This document shows, one piece after another, positions 45,050-56,900 of a stretch of DNA of 64,000 nt. A model generated the notes under the pieces. That model saw nothing but the letters and a program-made list of their open reading frames with translations, did not search any database and was not told where the DNA came from. The stretch's first letter is position 1, and each line of letters starts with the position of its first letter. Source of the DNA: Babylonia areolata (taxonomy: Eukaryota; Mollusca; Gastropoda; Neogastropoda; Buccinidae); contig NC_134900.1 of assembly GCF_041734735.1 (NCBI RefSeq), forward strand, positions 32,287,370-32,351,369, written 5' to 3'. Made by a program: the position numbers and the translations under genes.

Positions 45050-46080
45050 TATTAACCCTGGCAACTACCATCCTGTACTCCTAACTTCAACCACGTGCCA
45101 AGTGTTGGCAACACTGATCCATGATATATATGTAGTCTTTCTTTAAAAGTTATACTCATTGCAAGCATGGTTTTAAACATTAAGGGTCATGTAAGACTGC
45201 TACCTGAAGTGTATATTTTTATAAAAAAAAAAAAAAAAAAGCTTTCCATGCAATGCCCCATCAAAGATAAAACTGGCAGCACATGGAATTAAAGATAAAG
45301 TACTGAGATGGATGAAAAATTAAAACAGGTCAGAATCAGTTACACTATGTTATGGTCAGCACTGGGCATTCCCAGATAGAACAAGCTAGTGGAATACCTG
45401 ACAATACGCTGCGTCCTATCAACGAACACAATAAAAAGTATGCCCAAAATCTTAGCAGAAGAAAATGGTGAAAATAACAGTGAATTACAAAGATGTTGAA
45501 CTGTTCACAGCACTGTCAGAAACCTGGAATCAATGCTCACAGCCATGCTGACAATAAAGGGGACCGTTTCATGAGCACAAGTTGAAGCTTGGAGACCGAC
45601 AGAAAAATAAGAACGAAAGGTCTGTGGTGTTATGTTTGACTCCCATCCAACACACACCAATCAACAGGCAAACCACATCAGTGGATCAATAAAAGCATGT
45701 TTGATTTCTTCGATAAAAACTAAATTTTGCTTGAGAACTCTTTGTCAGACCTGATGTGAAATTTGTGAATTTGGAGTCTGCATCTAAAAAGGCAAGCTGA
45801 GAAAGTATGAAGGAGAAACAATCCTGAAGTGTTCTGATATGTCACATGAAGACAGACTGAAAGACTGAGGGGATGAGACATGACTTGAATGGCATTGATA
45901 TCCATTAACTATTCACACTGACTGTATAAATACTAGAAACACTGAAGGAGACATATCTTCACTGTTGTTTAGAGTTTCTCATAACTGGAATGCAAACCCT
46001 AATTGTATTAAACTTGCCCTAAATCAATTTCTTTCAAAAAACTTCTTGATGATAGAGAAGATGCAAAATGCTGATTTCGA
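45050..46080 (+). mobile_element. Degraded non-LTR retrotransposon
   Basis: Scattered reverse-transcriptase C-terminal signatures in changing frames: NPGNYHPVLLTSTTCQVL, LGVMFDS-like VMFDSHPTHTNQ, LRTLCQ-like (the LVRP motif), and HEDRLK followed by a GDE/GDM-type RRxRGD remnant, ending near FRVSHNWNANPN. Many frame breaks make it old. Clade not determined. Confidence 0.55.
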
Positions 46081-46994
46081 TCATGAAAATTCAAGTCAGC
46101 ATTTGAGCCCCATTTACTGTGCAAATTACACCTGTAAACACGTCACCTCTCAGTCAAATGACAAATATTTGAACCCATGAGATCAACACGCATGGACTAC
46201 AAGACATCAAAAATATTCCCATCTACATCTGATACAATTGTCACACTTAATCAGACTGTTCATTAGACTGAAGTGGCCTCAGGTTGATGTGAAACTGTCA
46301 ATCCCACACATAGACAATACACAAATCATCAACAACAGTCAGCCTACAGAAGCCAACTCCACTCAAAAACTTCAACTCAACAAGTGAGAAATTCCATCAA
46401 AAACCAATGCAAGGCATTCATCCACCCACTGCAACAAATCTCACCACTGGTCCTGGCAGTCTGTAACACTTCTTCAATGTAAATAAAACATACACAATCC
46501 TCTCCCTCCATAATTACATTACAGACATGCACAAACAAAATATGAATACCACCACTACTGTTTTTTCCCCCACTGATACAAAAGGTACACACCATAGTCG
46601 GGTTTCATAAACAAGCAAATAAATGCTTACTGTCATGAATGCAAACACCAGAAAATCATCAAGTTACAATGTTTTACATGTTAACAACATCATCATCCTG
46701 GCAGCCAATGCCAGCTGATACGAGGCACACTGTGTGGACTGGATGCACACTTGACGGATGTGTGCACACAGTTTGGTCAGTGTTGTCTCCAGTGTTGTGA
46801 CGTTGATGAATTCTGGCCTGTCTTTACAGATCACATAAAAAAAAAAATCTCCACACACCTCTGCCAAAGAGGATTTCCACAGATGTGAACAAAATGTAAT
46901 ACCTTTTCCTGACCCTTTACAGAGCAGACTGATAATTTTCCATTCCAGATATTAAACCAAATGGAAGAAAAAGTGTTTCGCTGCTGATGAAAGA

Positions 46995-47198
46995 CGGGCG
47001 CAATAGCCGAGTGGTTAAAGCGTTGGACTTTCAATCTGAGGGTCCGGGGTTCGAATCATGGTAACGGTGCCTGGTGGGTATAGGGTGGACAACATATGTG
47101 CAGACCTGCCAGTGCCTGAACCCCCTTCGAGTGTATACGCAAGCAGAACATCAAATACGCACGTTAAAGATCCTGTAATCCATGTCAGCGTTCAGAAG
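46995..47198 (+). mobile_element. SINE family A, 3'-shortened but flanked by TSD
   Basis: Intact A box TAGCCGAGTGG and B box GGGTTCGAATC. It stops after CCATGTCAGCGTTCA, lacking the last ~180 bp and the (AGA)n of other copies. Direct repeats GCTGCTGATGAAAGA lie at 46,980-46,994 and 47,199-47,213. Confidence 0.88.
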
Positions 47199-47280
47199 CT
47201 GCTGATGAAAGAGCTCAATGGATATCCGGATAGCAATGTTCAATTTCCATCACTTTTTGTTTCCTTGTTTTATAACTGGA

Positions 47281-47402
47281 TTAACCCATTTCACCCTGGG
47301 GAGTTCTCAGCCTCAACAGGCTTTCAGGCCACACTGACGTGGACCAAAACTCCCAACAAATATACCGTTTTTCTTCCAGTTTACAAGTGGACACTAAGTT
47401 AA
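47281..47402. mobile_element. TTAA-ended MITE fragment
   Basis: Starts TTAACCCATTTCACCC and continues with segments (GGGGAGTTCTCAGCCTCA, AATATACCGTTTTTCTTCC) parallel to the inverted element at 6,099-6,366. It ends at a TTAA, but the second inverted end is not clear. Confidence 0.45.
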
Positions 47403-47459
47403 TACTGTAGAGTTAGTTCCCTTTATATGTGATTTATGCATATGTAGGAACATGAAAAC

Positions 47460-48561
47460 CGTTTTAGTGAGACAAATTTTGAGGCCAGAGCAATGCTCTG
47501 CAATGCAATGCTCTTTGTTGAATGATACTGGTCAAGAATCTATCAAAATTCAAAGACCTTTCCAGACACTGAAGGGCAAAAGACAGGTTATAAAGACTTT
47601 CCCAGCATTGGAAATGGTTTTCACATTTTTCCAAGACTTTTCCAGATTTCCATGACTGTGCACAAACCCTAGAAAGAAAAAAGAATGCTGTGTTTTTCAA
47701 CAGTTGTTTCCCCTTTGCATCCCTCTCCTGCCCACAGCTCACTAGACGTACAAACCAACCAGTGTGCATCGCTGTTTCAATCGTCATGACTGGCCATCAT
47801 TTTCTTTCTTTTTTTTTTAATATGACCTGTCACTGAAATCAATTCAATTTGGTTACCAAGAACTATACAAATTTGATTTAGTTAGCAGAAACTCCTCCAT
47901 CCATGACTGAACTGCATGCAGACTTATTTTGCTATTTCTAACCAGTCCGACAAAGCAGCAGAAACTAAAACTAAAACTGAAGACGACAATAAAGAGGGCA
48001 ACACGGAGATTGAGCACATTGCAGAGGACTGTCATCATTCACTTTCCGATCTTCAACGTTCAATTCTAGTCACCAGCTGTGTCACAGATGAAGAGGTCAG
48101 CTCAAAACATACGCCTCAGGGTTCCCACAATCCTTCATGGACAGTCATTTTTCACAAGTTCCAGCGTGCACTGCTGCTGGAGAAAAATAAAACAAAATAA
48201 AAACTGAAGATCCCTCTGTAACTCTCCAACCAAAACAACTTCCAAGATCGATTGCTGACTGTCTGAAATCTGATGACTGGCTGGCCAGATTCTCCTGGTC
48301 TGGATCTCGCCGGAGTGACTCATGATCAAAACCACTCCCCACAAACTTGTGCCAAACATAGCATCCTGAGTACGTGGGAGTGGAGAGTGTCATCAGTAAG
48401 CATGTGTTAACGGTGTTAACTGCATATAATCCCTGCTCAAACACATGCATGCTGTCACCGTTGCCAGTTAAAGTGTTTTTTTTCTCCTCCTCTTCTGTCA
48501 TTCCTGAGGAAGCCAGCATGGATCCAGCTCTAGTACTAGACGATGGGTTTGCCATACAATG

Positions 48562-48608
<47 letters not shown>

Positions 48609-49413
48609 TGTGTGTGTGTGTGCGTGTTTGTGTGAAGGCTGTTGTGGAAACACACACACAGACATATCTGGTCACAGTCCAGAATAACTCAAGGGAGTTA
48701 CTTTGGTTGGGGAGTTTCACTATAAAAAAAAAAAAACAAACCCACAAAAAAACAAACAAAAAAAACACATCAATGGATGTCAGAAGCCTGTTTCCCTACG
48801 AAAGCATCACAGAAACACTTCATGTCATGTCCAGACAAGCTATATACAGGTTACGTTCCTCAGTAAAATAACACCTCCAACATGACTAAGTACATAACAT
48901 CAGAACACCTCTCTTCAAGCTCTGTTCATCGGACAGACCCTTCTAGAGTCGACACAACACAGACAGCTATGAGAGCACAGTGTCTTCAATCCCATGCAAT
49001 GCTGAATTGTTCACGTATACACAACACGCTATTGCACAGTCATACACTGCGAATTCCTGCATCTTCAACCTGTCATTGCTCCATTTGAGAGGGGGAAAAA
49101 AAAAATCAGCAGAAAACCTTAACATCAACAAACTGTAAAATGTTGGTTCTTGTCTTGGCGGTCAGTTCTGCAGATGGTCAGTTCTGCAGATGGTCAGACC
49201 AACAAACGCAGGATGAGGTTTGTAACTTGTCATTCCCCCCACCCCCCTGTCATCAAGTCATGCCTGTTCTGACACAACTTCCTTTTCCCCACACCTGTCT
49301 GACACACCTGACGGTCTGATGATCAGTTAAGACGGAGACAACACCTGGAGTCAATGAGCTGTCAGCACTGAGCTGTGTCATGATGATGATGATGAGCTGT
49401 CACTGATGAGCTG
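47460..49413 (-). other. Region after ATG7 stop: probable 3' UTR and intergenic
   Basis: No supported exon. An ATTAAA-type signal on the minus strand lies at 47,816-47,821 and might end ATG7 transcripts; this is only a candidate. A (TG)n tract at 48,565-48,626 makes long artefactual ORFs. Confidence 0.35.
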
Positions 49414-49464
49414 TCACGCTGTTTCCATGCTGGACAAGTCTTCATCATCACTCAGGTCCCACAC
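49414..49464 (-). CDS. ATG7: ATG7 exon H: C-terminus and stop
   Basis: 51 nt including TGA. It encodes [16 protein letters not shown], corresponding to the WDMSDDE end of human ATG7 (the ATG3/ATG8-binding tail). A 54-bp tandem array begins at its acceptor. Confidence 0.92.
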   Translation of the reverse strand: MWDLSDDEDLSSMETA

Positions 49465-50221
49465 CTGTGACACACAATATCACCTGTATGTAAACTGACT
49501 CACAAACAAGGTGATCAAATAACACACACAATATCACCTGTATGTAAACTGACTCACAAACAAGGTGATCAAATAACACACACAATATCACCTGTCTGTA
49601 AGCTGACTCACAAACAAGGTGATCAAATAACACACACAATATCACCTGTATGTAAACTGACTCGCAAACAAGGTGATCAAATAACACACACAATATCACC
49701 TGTATGTAAACTGACTCACAAACAAGGTGATCAAATAACACACACAATATCACCTGTATGTAAACTGACTCACAAACAAGGTGATCAAATAACGCACACA
49801 ATATCACCTGTATGTAAACTGACTCACAAACAAGGTGATCAAATAACACACACAATATCACCTGTCTGTAAGCTGACTCACAAACAAGGCAAATAACACA
49901 CACTGTCCAACTGCCTGTGTATCAACATTCAGGCTAATTATCTCTGTTTACAAATTTAAATTAAATGCATTTAAATCTAAACACAGTAAACACATCACAT
50001 TCTACTCTGGGGGATAAACTTTCATATACACAATAAAAAAAATAGCATGTTTATAGTCAGATTATACCTGTACAAGAAAATAAAACAGATCAAATATTTA
50101 TGATAACAATCACAACGCTTGTTAACATGTAAGAGAATAACTGTCCCAACAATGACAAACAAGGGTTCTGTCAAGATACAAAATCAATGTTCTCAGAAAC
50201 TGAACAGTCAAGCTTTTTTTT

Positions 50222-50260
<39 letters not shown>

Positions 50261-53200
50261 CAAGCAGCATTCTCCCAAGAGAGGGGGAAGCTCTTTGGTG
50301 AAACTATGTCCCTCTTGGCTGCAATTGAACCAATAAAAAGTCTGCTGTGCATCCGGTTTGTCTGCTCTACAAAAGACGAAAAAAAAAAAAAAAAAAAAAT
50401 CAGTGACAAAAAGCATGAAAAAATAAAATCACGAGATACCCGTCCACTGTCTGTCAACATCGGTTTTCACGAAAATCATGGATAGTTGGCTGTTGTTCAA
50501 TTCCTGCGAGATGAACACTGTCAAAGACAGTTCACTGGAGTTACGCTTCACCCACTTTACCACGCCTTCTGTCTGGTCCTTGACCTACTGCCTTATACCA
50601 CCTCACTCTCTCACCTCCCCCTCTTTTCTAACTACGCAGAAGTACTGCACCCTTACTGTTAGTCATTCTCGCCTGCTCAAAATCGATGTCTGACCGGATA
50701 GATTGACTGGACAAAGCATCGAACATTGCTGCCAGTTTCGTCACTGTCGTTATCACCTTCAACTTCAATCCAATCATGAGACAAGGTAGATGTATCATCG
50801 TCATTACCCTACATAATCATCTGCACAGCCTGCCAAGATGTGTGTATCATCTGCACAGCCTGCAAAGATGTGTGTATCATCTGCACAGCCTGCCAAGATG
50901 TGTGTATCATCTGCACAGCCTGCCAAGATGTGTCTATCTGTTGACTGGGATCACTGTATTATCTGGACAACTTTTTCAAAAAGAGGGGGGTGGGGGGGAA
51001 ATTTTTATCATACCAGCTATTCGGTTAAATATATCCAGCATGTCAAACTGATGCAAACTGGGCCTGTCAGTTCTTAGTTTACATCAGTTTGACATGGTAC
51101 AGGACATGACACCATATGTTTTGTATGTGGAAGAAGAGGACCTTCGGAGTCAGAGGATAAAACCCAAAACAACCACACAGGGCACGCTGTGAGTCACCAA
51201 TATTATTCAGTGAGTCATTCTTGGAGTCAATTATTCGATCAGGGAGTCAATGAGGTAGTCAGGGAGTAATTCATGGAGTCAACTGGTGAGTCAGTCAGTG
51301 AGTCAGTCAGTCAGTGAGTCAGTCAGGGAGTCATTCAGTGAGTCAATCAGGGAGTCATTCAGAGTCAAAGTCATCACTAAGTAGTCATTCAGGGAATCAT
51401 TCAGGTAGTCATTCCAGGAGTCATTCATGGAGCCTGAGTCAAAATGTGAGTCAATCAGTAGTGGAACATCTGGAGAATCATTCAGGGAGTCAGTCAGTCA
51501 GTGGGTCAGTCAGGGAGTCAGTCAGTCAGGGAGTCAGTCAGTGGGTCAGTGAGTCAGTCAGTGAGTCGGTCAGTCAGTCAGTCAGGGGGTCAGTCAGTCA
51601 GTCAGTGGGTCAGTCAATGGGTCAGTCAGGGAGTCAGTCGGTCAGTCAGGGAGTCAGTCAGTGGGTCAGTCAGTCAGTCGGTCGGTCAGTCAGTCAGGGA
51701 GTCAGTCAGTGGGTCGGTCAGGGAGTCAGTCAGTCAGGGAGTCGGTCAGTCAGGGAGTCAGTCAGTCAGGGAGTCAGTCAGTGGGTCAGTCAGGGAGTCA
51801 GTGGGTCAGTCAGGGAGTCAGTCAGTCAGTCAGAAAGTCAATGTGTCAGGCATTCAATCAGCGAGTCAGTGAGTCTGGTTAGTCAGTCATTCGGGGAGCC
51901 CGAGTCAGTAAGTGAGTGGATAAGAGAGGGAGCGACGAGTGGTGGGAGTCACCTCTGCCTCCATGGTGTCCTGATGCAGCTGCTTGAGGCCGGTCAGCTC
52001 CTCCAGGAACATGGGGTCATTGAACGCCTGCAGCAGGAACTGGAACCCCCCCTCTGTGTACCTCTCTGTCACCTGCAATCAGTCATCACCTGTGTACCTC
52101 TCTGTCACCTGCACACAGTCATCACCTGTGTACCTCTCTGTCACCTGCAATCAGCCATCACCTGTGTACCTCTCTGTCACCTGCACACAGTCATCACCTG
52201 TGTACCTCTCTGTCACCTGCAATCAGTCATCACCTGTGTACCTCTCTGTCACCTACACACAGCCATCACCTGTGTACCTCTCTGTCACCTGCACACAGTC
52301 ATCACCTGTGTACCTCTCTGTCACCTGCAATCAGTCATCACCTGTGTACCTCTCTGTCACCTGCACACAGTCATCACCTGTGTACCTCTCTGTCACCTGC
52401 ACACAGTCATCACCTGTGTACCTCTCTGTCACCTGCAATCAGTCATCACCTGTGTACCTCTCTGTCACCTGCAATCAGTCATCACATGTGTACCTCTCTG
52501 TCACCTGCAATCAGTCATCACCTGTGTACCTCTCTGTCACCTGCACACAGTCATCACCTGTGTACCTCTCTGTCACCTGCACACAGTCATCACCTGTGTA
52601 CCTCTCTGTCACCTGCAATCAGTCATCACCTGTGTACCTCTCTGTCACCTGCACACAGTCATCACCTGTGTACCTCTCTGTCACCTGCACACAGTCATCA
52701 CCTGTGTACCTCTCTGTCACCTGCACACAGTCATCACCTGTGTACCTCTCTGTCACCTGCAATCAGTCATCACCTGTGTACAATATCTACAGGCATGCCA
52801 ACCCCCAAATGTGCTTTTCAGGAACACCACCATTAGAATCAGGGGCAGGGTATCATTTTCAGGAACATCTCGGCAAACATACAACAGTTGTCTAACAGCC
52901 AGAAGCAATGCTTGTAAACATGGAAAAAAATGTTCAAAACGTCGGTGCTTGTCCACATGTGCTCTGGTCTTGCTGAAGTTACTTCGCCAGTGACGGAAAT
53001 TGAGCGGACTTTCACAAAATGGCTTCAGTAATATTCGGCAGCATTTCCGTTCGATACAGGACACAACTATCAACACTGAACTGGATTCCCCCCCCCCCAC
53101 CCCTCTCCTTCCTCCCCCCTGTGTGCTTCTCTATCACCTGCACAGAATCATCGTCATCTGTGTACTGCATCAGTCAACATTTCCTCTTCAATGTGTTTGA

Positions 53201-53375
53201 AACACTATGCCTCAGAATCAATAATGCATGGTGCTTTCAGAGGCGGGGGTGGGGTGGGGGGGAGATTGGGGGAGGGGCGAGGAACCATATACTCTCAAAA
53301 ACTGTTCAAAATCTGCCGCTTATGAAAGAGGGTCTAGTCAGCAAAGTGCCTGTGTGTGCATGTGTGTGAGCATGC

Positions 53376-53421
<46 letters not shown>

Positions 53422-53895
53422 GAGCGAGCGAGTGTGCAAGCATGCACACATGCATTCCCATATTCTCCATCCCTTCCCCAGCCCCCACTCCTGCCCACAA
53501 GCCCCCAGCACACAGCAGCACAGCAGTACTCACGGTGGGACTGCAGGCAGTGCACTTGTCGAAGGCCTGACCTGCCGGCAGTATCTGGTGAAACCTGGCC
53601 AGAAAGCCTCGGATCTGTCAACACACAACGCTCACTGCACTCAACACAACCACTGCTACATTAACAAAAATATCTATATATCTGGATACCTACCTATCCA
53701 TCTGTATGTCTACATATACCTCTCTCTCTCTCCCTCTATATATATATTTTTTTTTTTTTCAATTATATTTAACAAATCCTGAGACTTGGTGGCACCACTC
53801 CATGAAAATCATTCCACAGGGGCAGATTTACAGGGGTAAATAAACCCCAAAATTTAACTCTCAAATTTTCGCCCATATGGCTTCATCATGAGAGT

Positions 53896-53965
<70 letters not shown>

Positions 53966-56900
53966 CTTCTTCTTCTTCTGTGTTCGTGGGCTGCAACTCC
54001 CACGTTCACTCATATGTACACAAGTGGGCTTTTACGTGTATGACCATTTTTACCCCGCGTTTTTCCATTTTCAGGGGTATATATATATATATCATATTCA
54101 TAAGTATAACTCTACAGCCAGTCTCTGTTCATTCTCAGTCTCTGGACCTTACAATTGGAATAAGCTCCTTTTCGTCTTGTCAAACCGCTGCACTCAGCTC
54201 TCAAGCCAGTCACGTTATCTGCTGTTCTCTTGGGGTGATTTATTGATACTTGTTGAATAAAAAAATTCTCCTCTTTTTTTTTCTCTTTTAATACTCAAAA
54301 TCCCTCAGCCTGAAGATCAGGGAGAGAGGAGTAATATCAGGACAGAATGTCTGCTGTTGTCTTGAGGAATTCAAAGCACACAGCAAAAGTTCTGGCAAAA
54401 CAAGGACAGATTATAGTATATATTAAAAAAAAAAAAAATCATACAAAAAAAAAGATGAAAAGGGAAAAGTATGTACCTCTATTACAGCTAAAGTTCAAAT
54501 TTATATGACTGTACTCAAGCATTTCTCTCTAAATGCCGATGCAAGCATAACAAGTGTAGATTTAAAGCTGGCTGCACTTTATTGATAACCATGCTGTTTT
54601 TTTTTCCACAATTCCCAAAGCAGACCTGACTCACCTGATGAGGAACCAGACCCAGGGAGCACTCTGCCTCCTTCGTCAGGTTGTCTTCCTTGGAGCTGGT
54701 CTCTGATGGGGCGTCAGGCCTGTCACATCGCACCGCACGGTTACATCACAGTTACATCATCACACCACACTGTGACATCATACCACACTGTGACATCACA
54801 GTTACATTATCACACCACACTGTGACATCATCACACCACAATGTGACATCACACTGTGACATCATCACACCACAATGTGACATCACACTGTTACATCATC
54901 ACAGTATGCTGTGACATCACACTGATACATCATCACATCACACTGTTACATCGTCACACCATGCTGTGACATCACACTGTGACATCATCACACCACACTG
55001 TGACATCACACCACACTGTTACACGCCTGAGTCTCATATTCTGACCAAGCTAAACATCCAGTAATCCATGTAAGCATGCCATGATTATGGAAACAAGAGC
55101 ATACCCAGCATGTACATCCCCCCAAAAACGGAGTGTGGCTGCCTAGATGGCAGGGCAAAAACAGCCATGCACATAGAAGCCAACATGTATCAACGAGTGA
55201 ACAAGGGCGCTGCAGCCCATTCACACAAAAAAAGGAATAAAACAAGGACCTCTAAAATGTCAGAACAAAGTCCTTAGACCAAAGTTTCATATTCACAATC
55301 CCCACCCAGTGGAACTCTTTGCCATCTAAATTCAGACACTCCCAGTCCATTTCCAGCTTCAAAACCAGCCTCAAGACTCATGACTGAAAACTGCCTTTAA
55401 GTTTAACTGCTAGTTATGTATGTGTGTATACATACATAAGTACACACTTGTATGTTTGTAAGTATGTATAAATAGGCAGACAGACAGACAGACAGATAAA
55501 TAGTTTGCAAAGTAAACTGTACTTGGTATGTACTTAAGATACATTCTTTTCATAGTTTGCAATGTTCCTATACATTCATGTCTGGTTGGAATGTATATAA
55601 ACTATAGTACTTTTGAAGCACTGTTCTGTCCTAATTTGTAATGCTTCTCACTTAGCTGGACCAGCAAGTTTCAATCAATACCCCAATCAGCGAGTCAGGT
55701 TTATGTGAAGATCAGGCAGATATGGTGTAGCACATATGGATCTGTCCACACGCTTTGACACCACCTTGAAAATGAAAACTGAAAGATGGTGTTAAGTACT
55801 GTCATGTATCCTAACTGAAACTACTGCACTGTAAAGCATTCAGAGCACAATATATTTGTTAAGCCTCTTAACTCTTTCACCACCACTGGCGACTTTTGTC
55901 GACATCGAGGGGTCATATTGATAAGACCATTTTTCACACTGTAACAAAGCTTGACAGCTGCAGCCAGTTTCCCCCACCAACAGAACAATAACTAATCTTT
56001 GCTCCCTGAACTGACGGGCGCCATAGCCGAATGGTTAAAGCGTTGGACTTTCGATCTGAGGGTCCCGGGTTCGAATCACGGTAACGGCGCCTGGTGGGTG
56101 AAGGGTGGAGATTTTTACGATCTCCCAGGTCAACATATGTGCAGACCTGCCAGTGCCTGAACCCCCTTCGTGTGTATACGCAAGCATAAGATCAAATACG
56201 CATGTTAAAGATCCTGTAATCCATGTCAGCGTTCGGTGGGTTATGGAAACAAGAACATACCCAGCATGCACACCCCCGAAAGCGGAGTATGGCTGCCTAT
56301 ATGGCGGGGTAAAAACGGTCATACACGTAAAAGCCCACTCGCGTATATACGAGTGAATGTGGGAGTTGAAGCCCACGAACACAGAAGAAGAAGAAGAAGA
56401 AGCAGCTCCCTGAACCAGTTTGAAGAGAACAAGTCAATTGTGTTGTTTTGACATGAAAACCGAAGCCTGTGATGTTTCTAAAATATCTGGTGTTGGGGAG
56501 CATTTTTCACACAGAAACTTGGTGGTGAGAGAGTTGATAAACTTATAATGAACATCAAATGCCTGTGGCCCAGCCAGGCGGTGAGGACGACGACCCACCC
56601 CAGAGGGTGCTGAAGCACAGACACCAACAGCTCCACAGCCAGGGCCCCGGCCATCAGGGACACACCAGGACGCGTCACTGTACACTGCTGGTCCAGGGTT
56701 CGATCCTTCATTGACTGACACACACACACAGGAGAATTGGTCAGTGAGTTTGAACAGTCATGTTTTTGAAACGTTGCTAAATATGGAATGCTTCTATATC
56801 TGTTGTGTGCACAACTCAATATTCAAACCATAATCCTTTCCCCTACACTGGCTACAGTTTGTGACTTGGTGTGTGCACATGTTCATGTGTGTGTGTGTGT

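Noticed and set aside
49448-49903. 151-residue minus-strand ORF of 18-residue repeats
   Set aside because: It is the 54-bp array read in one frame and is not in the frame of ATG7 exon H.
51314-52993. 559-residue plus-strand ORF (and a 303-residue one in another frame)
   Set aside because: Both are read through the GTCA-type and 36-bp arrays, whose lengths are multiples of three; the real coding sequence here is ATG7 exon G on the minus strand.
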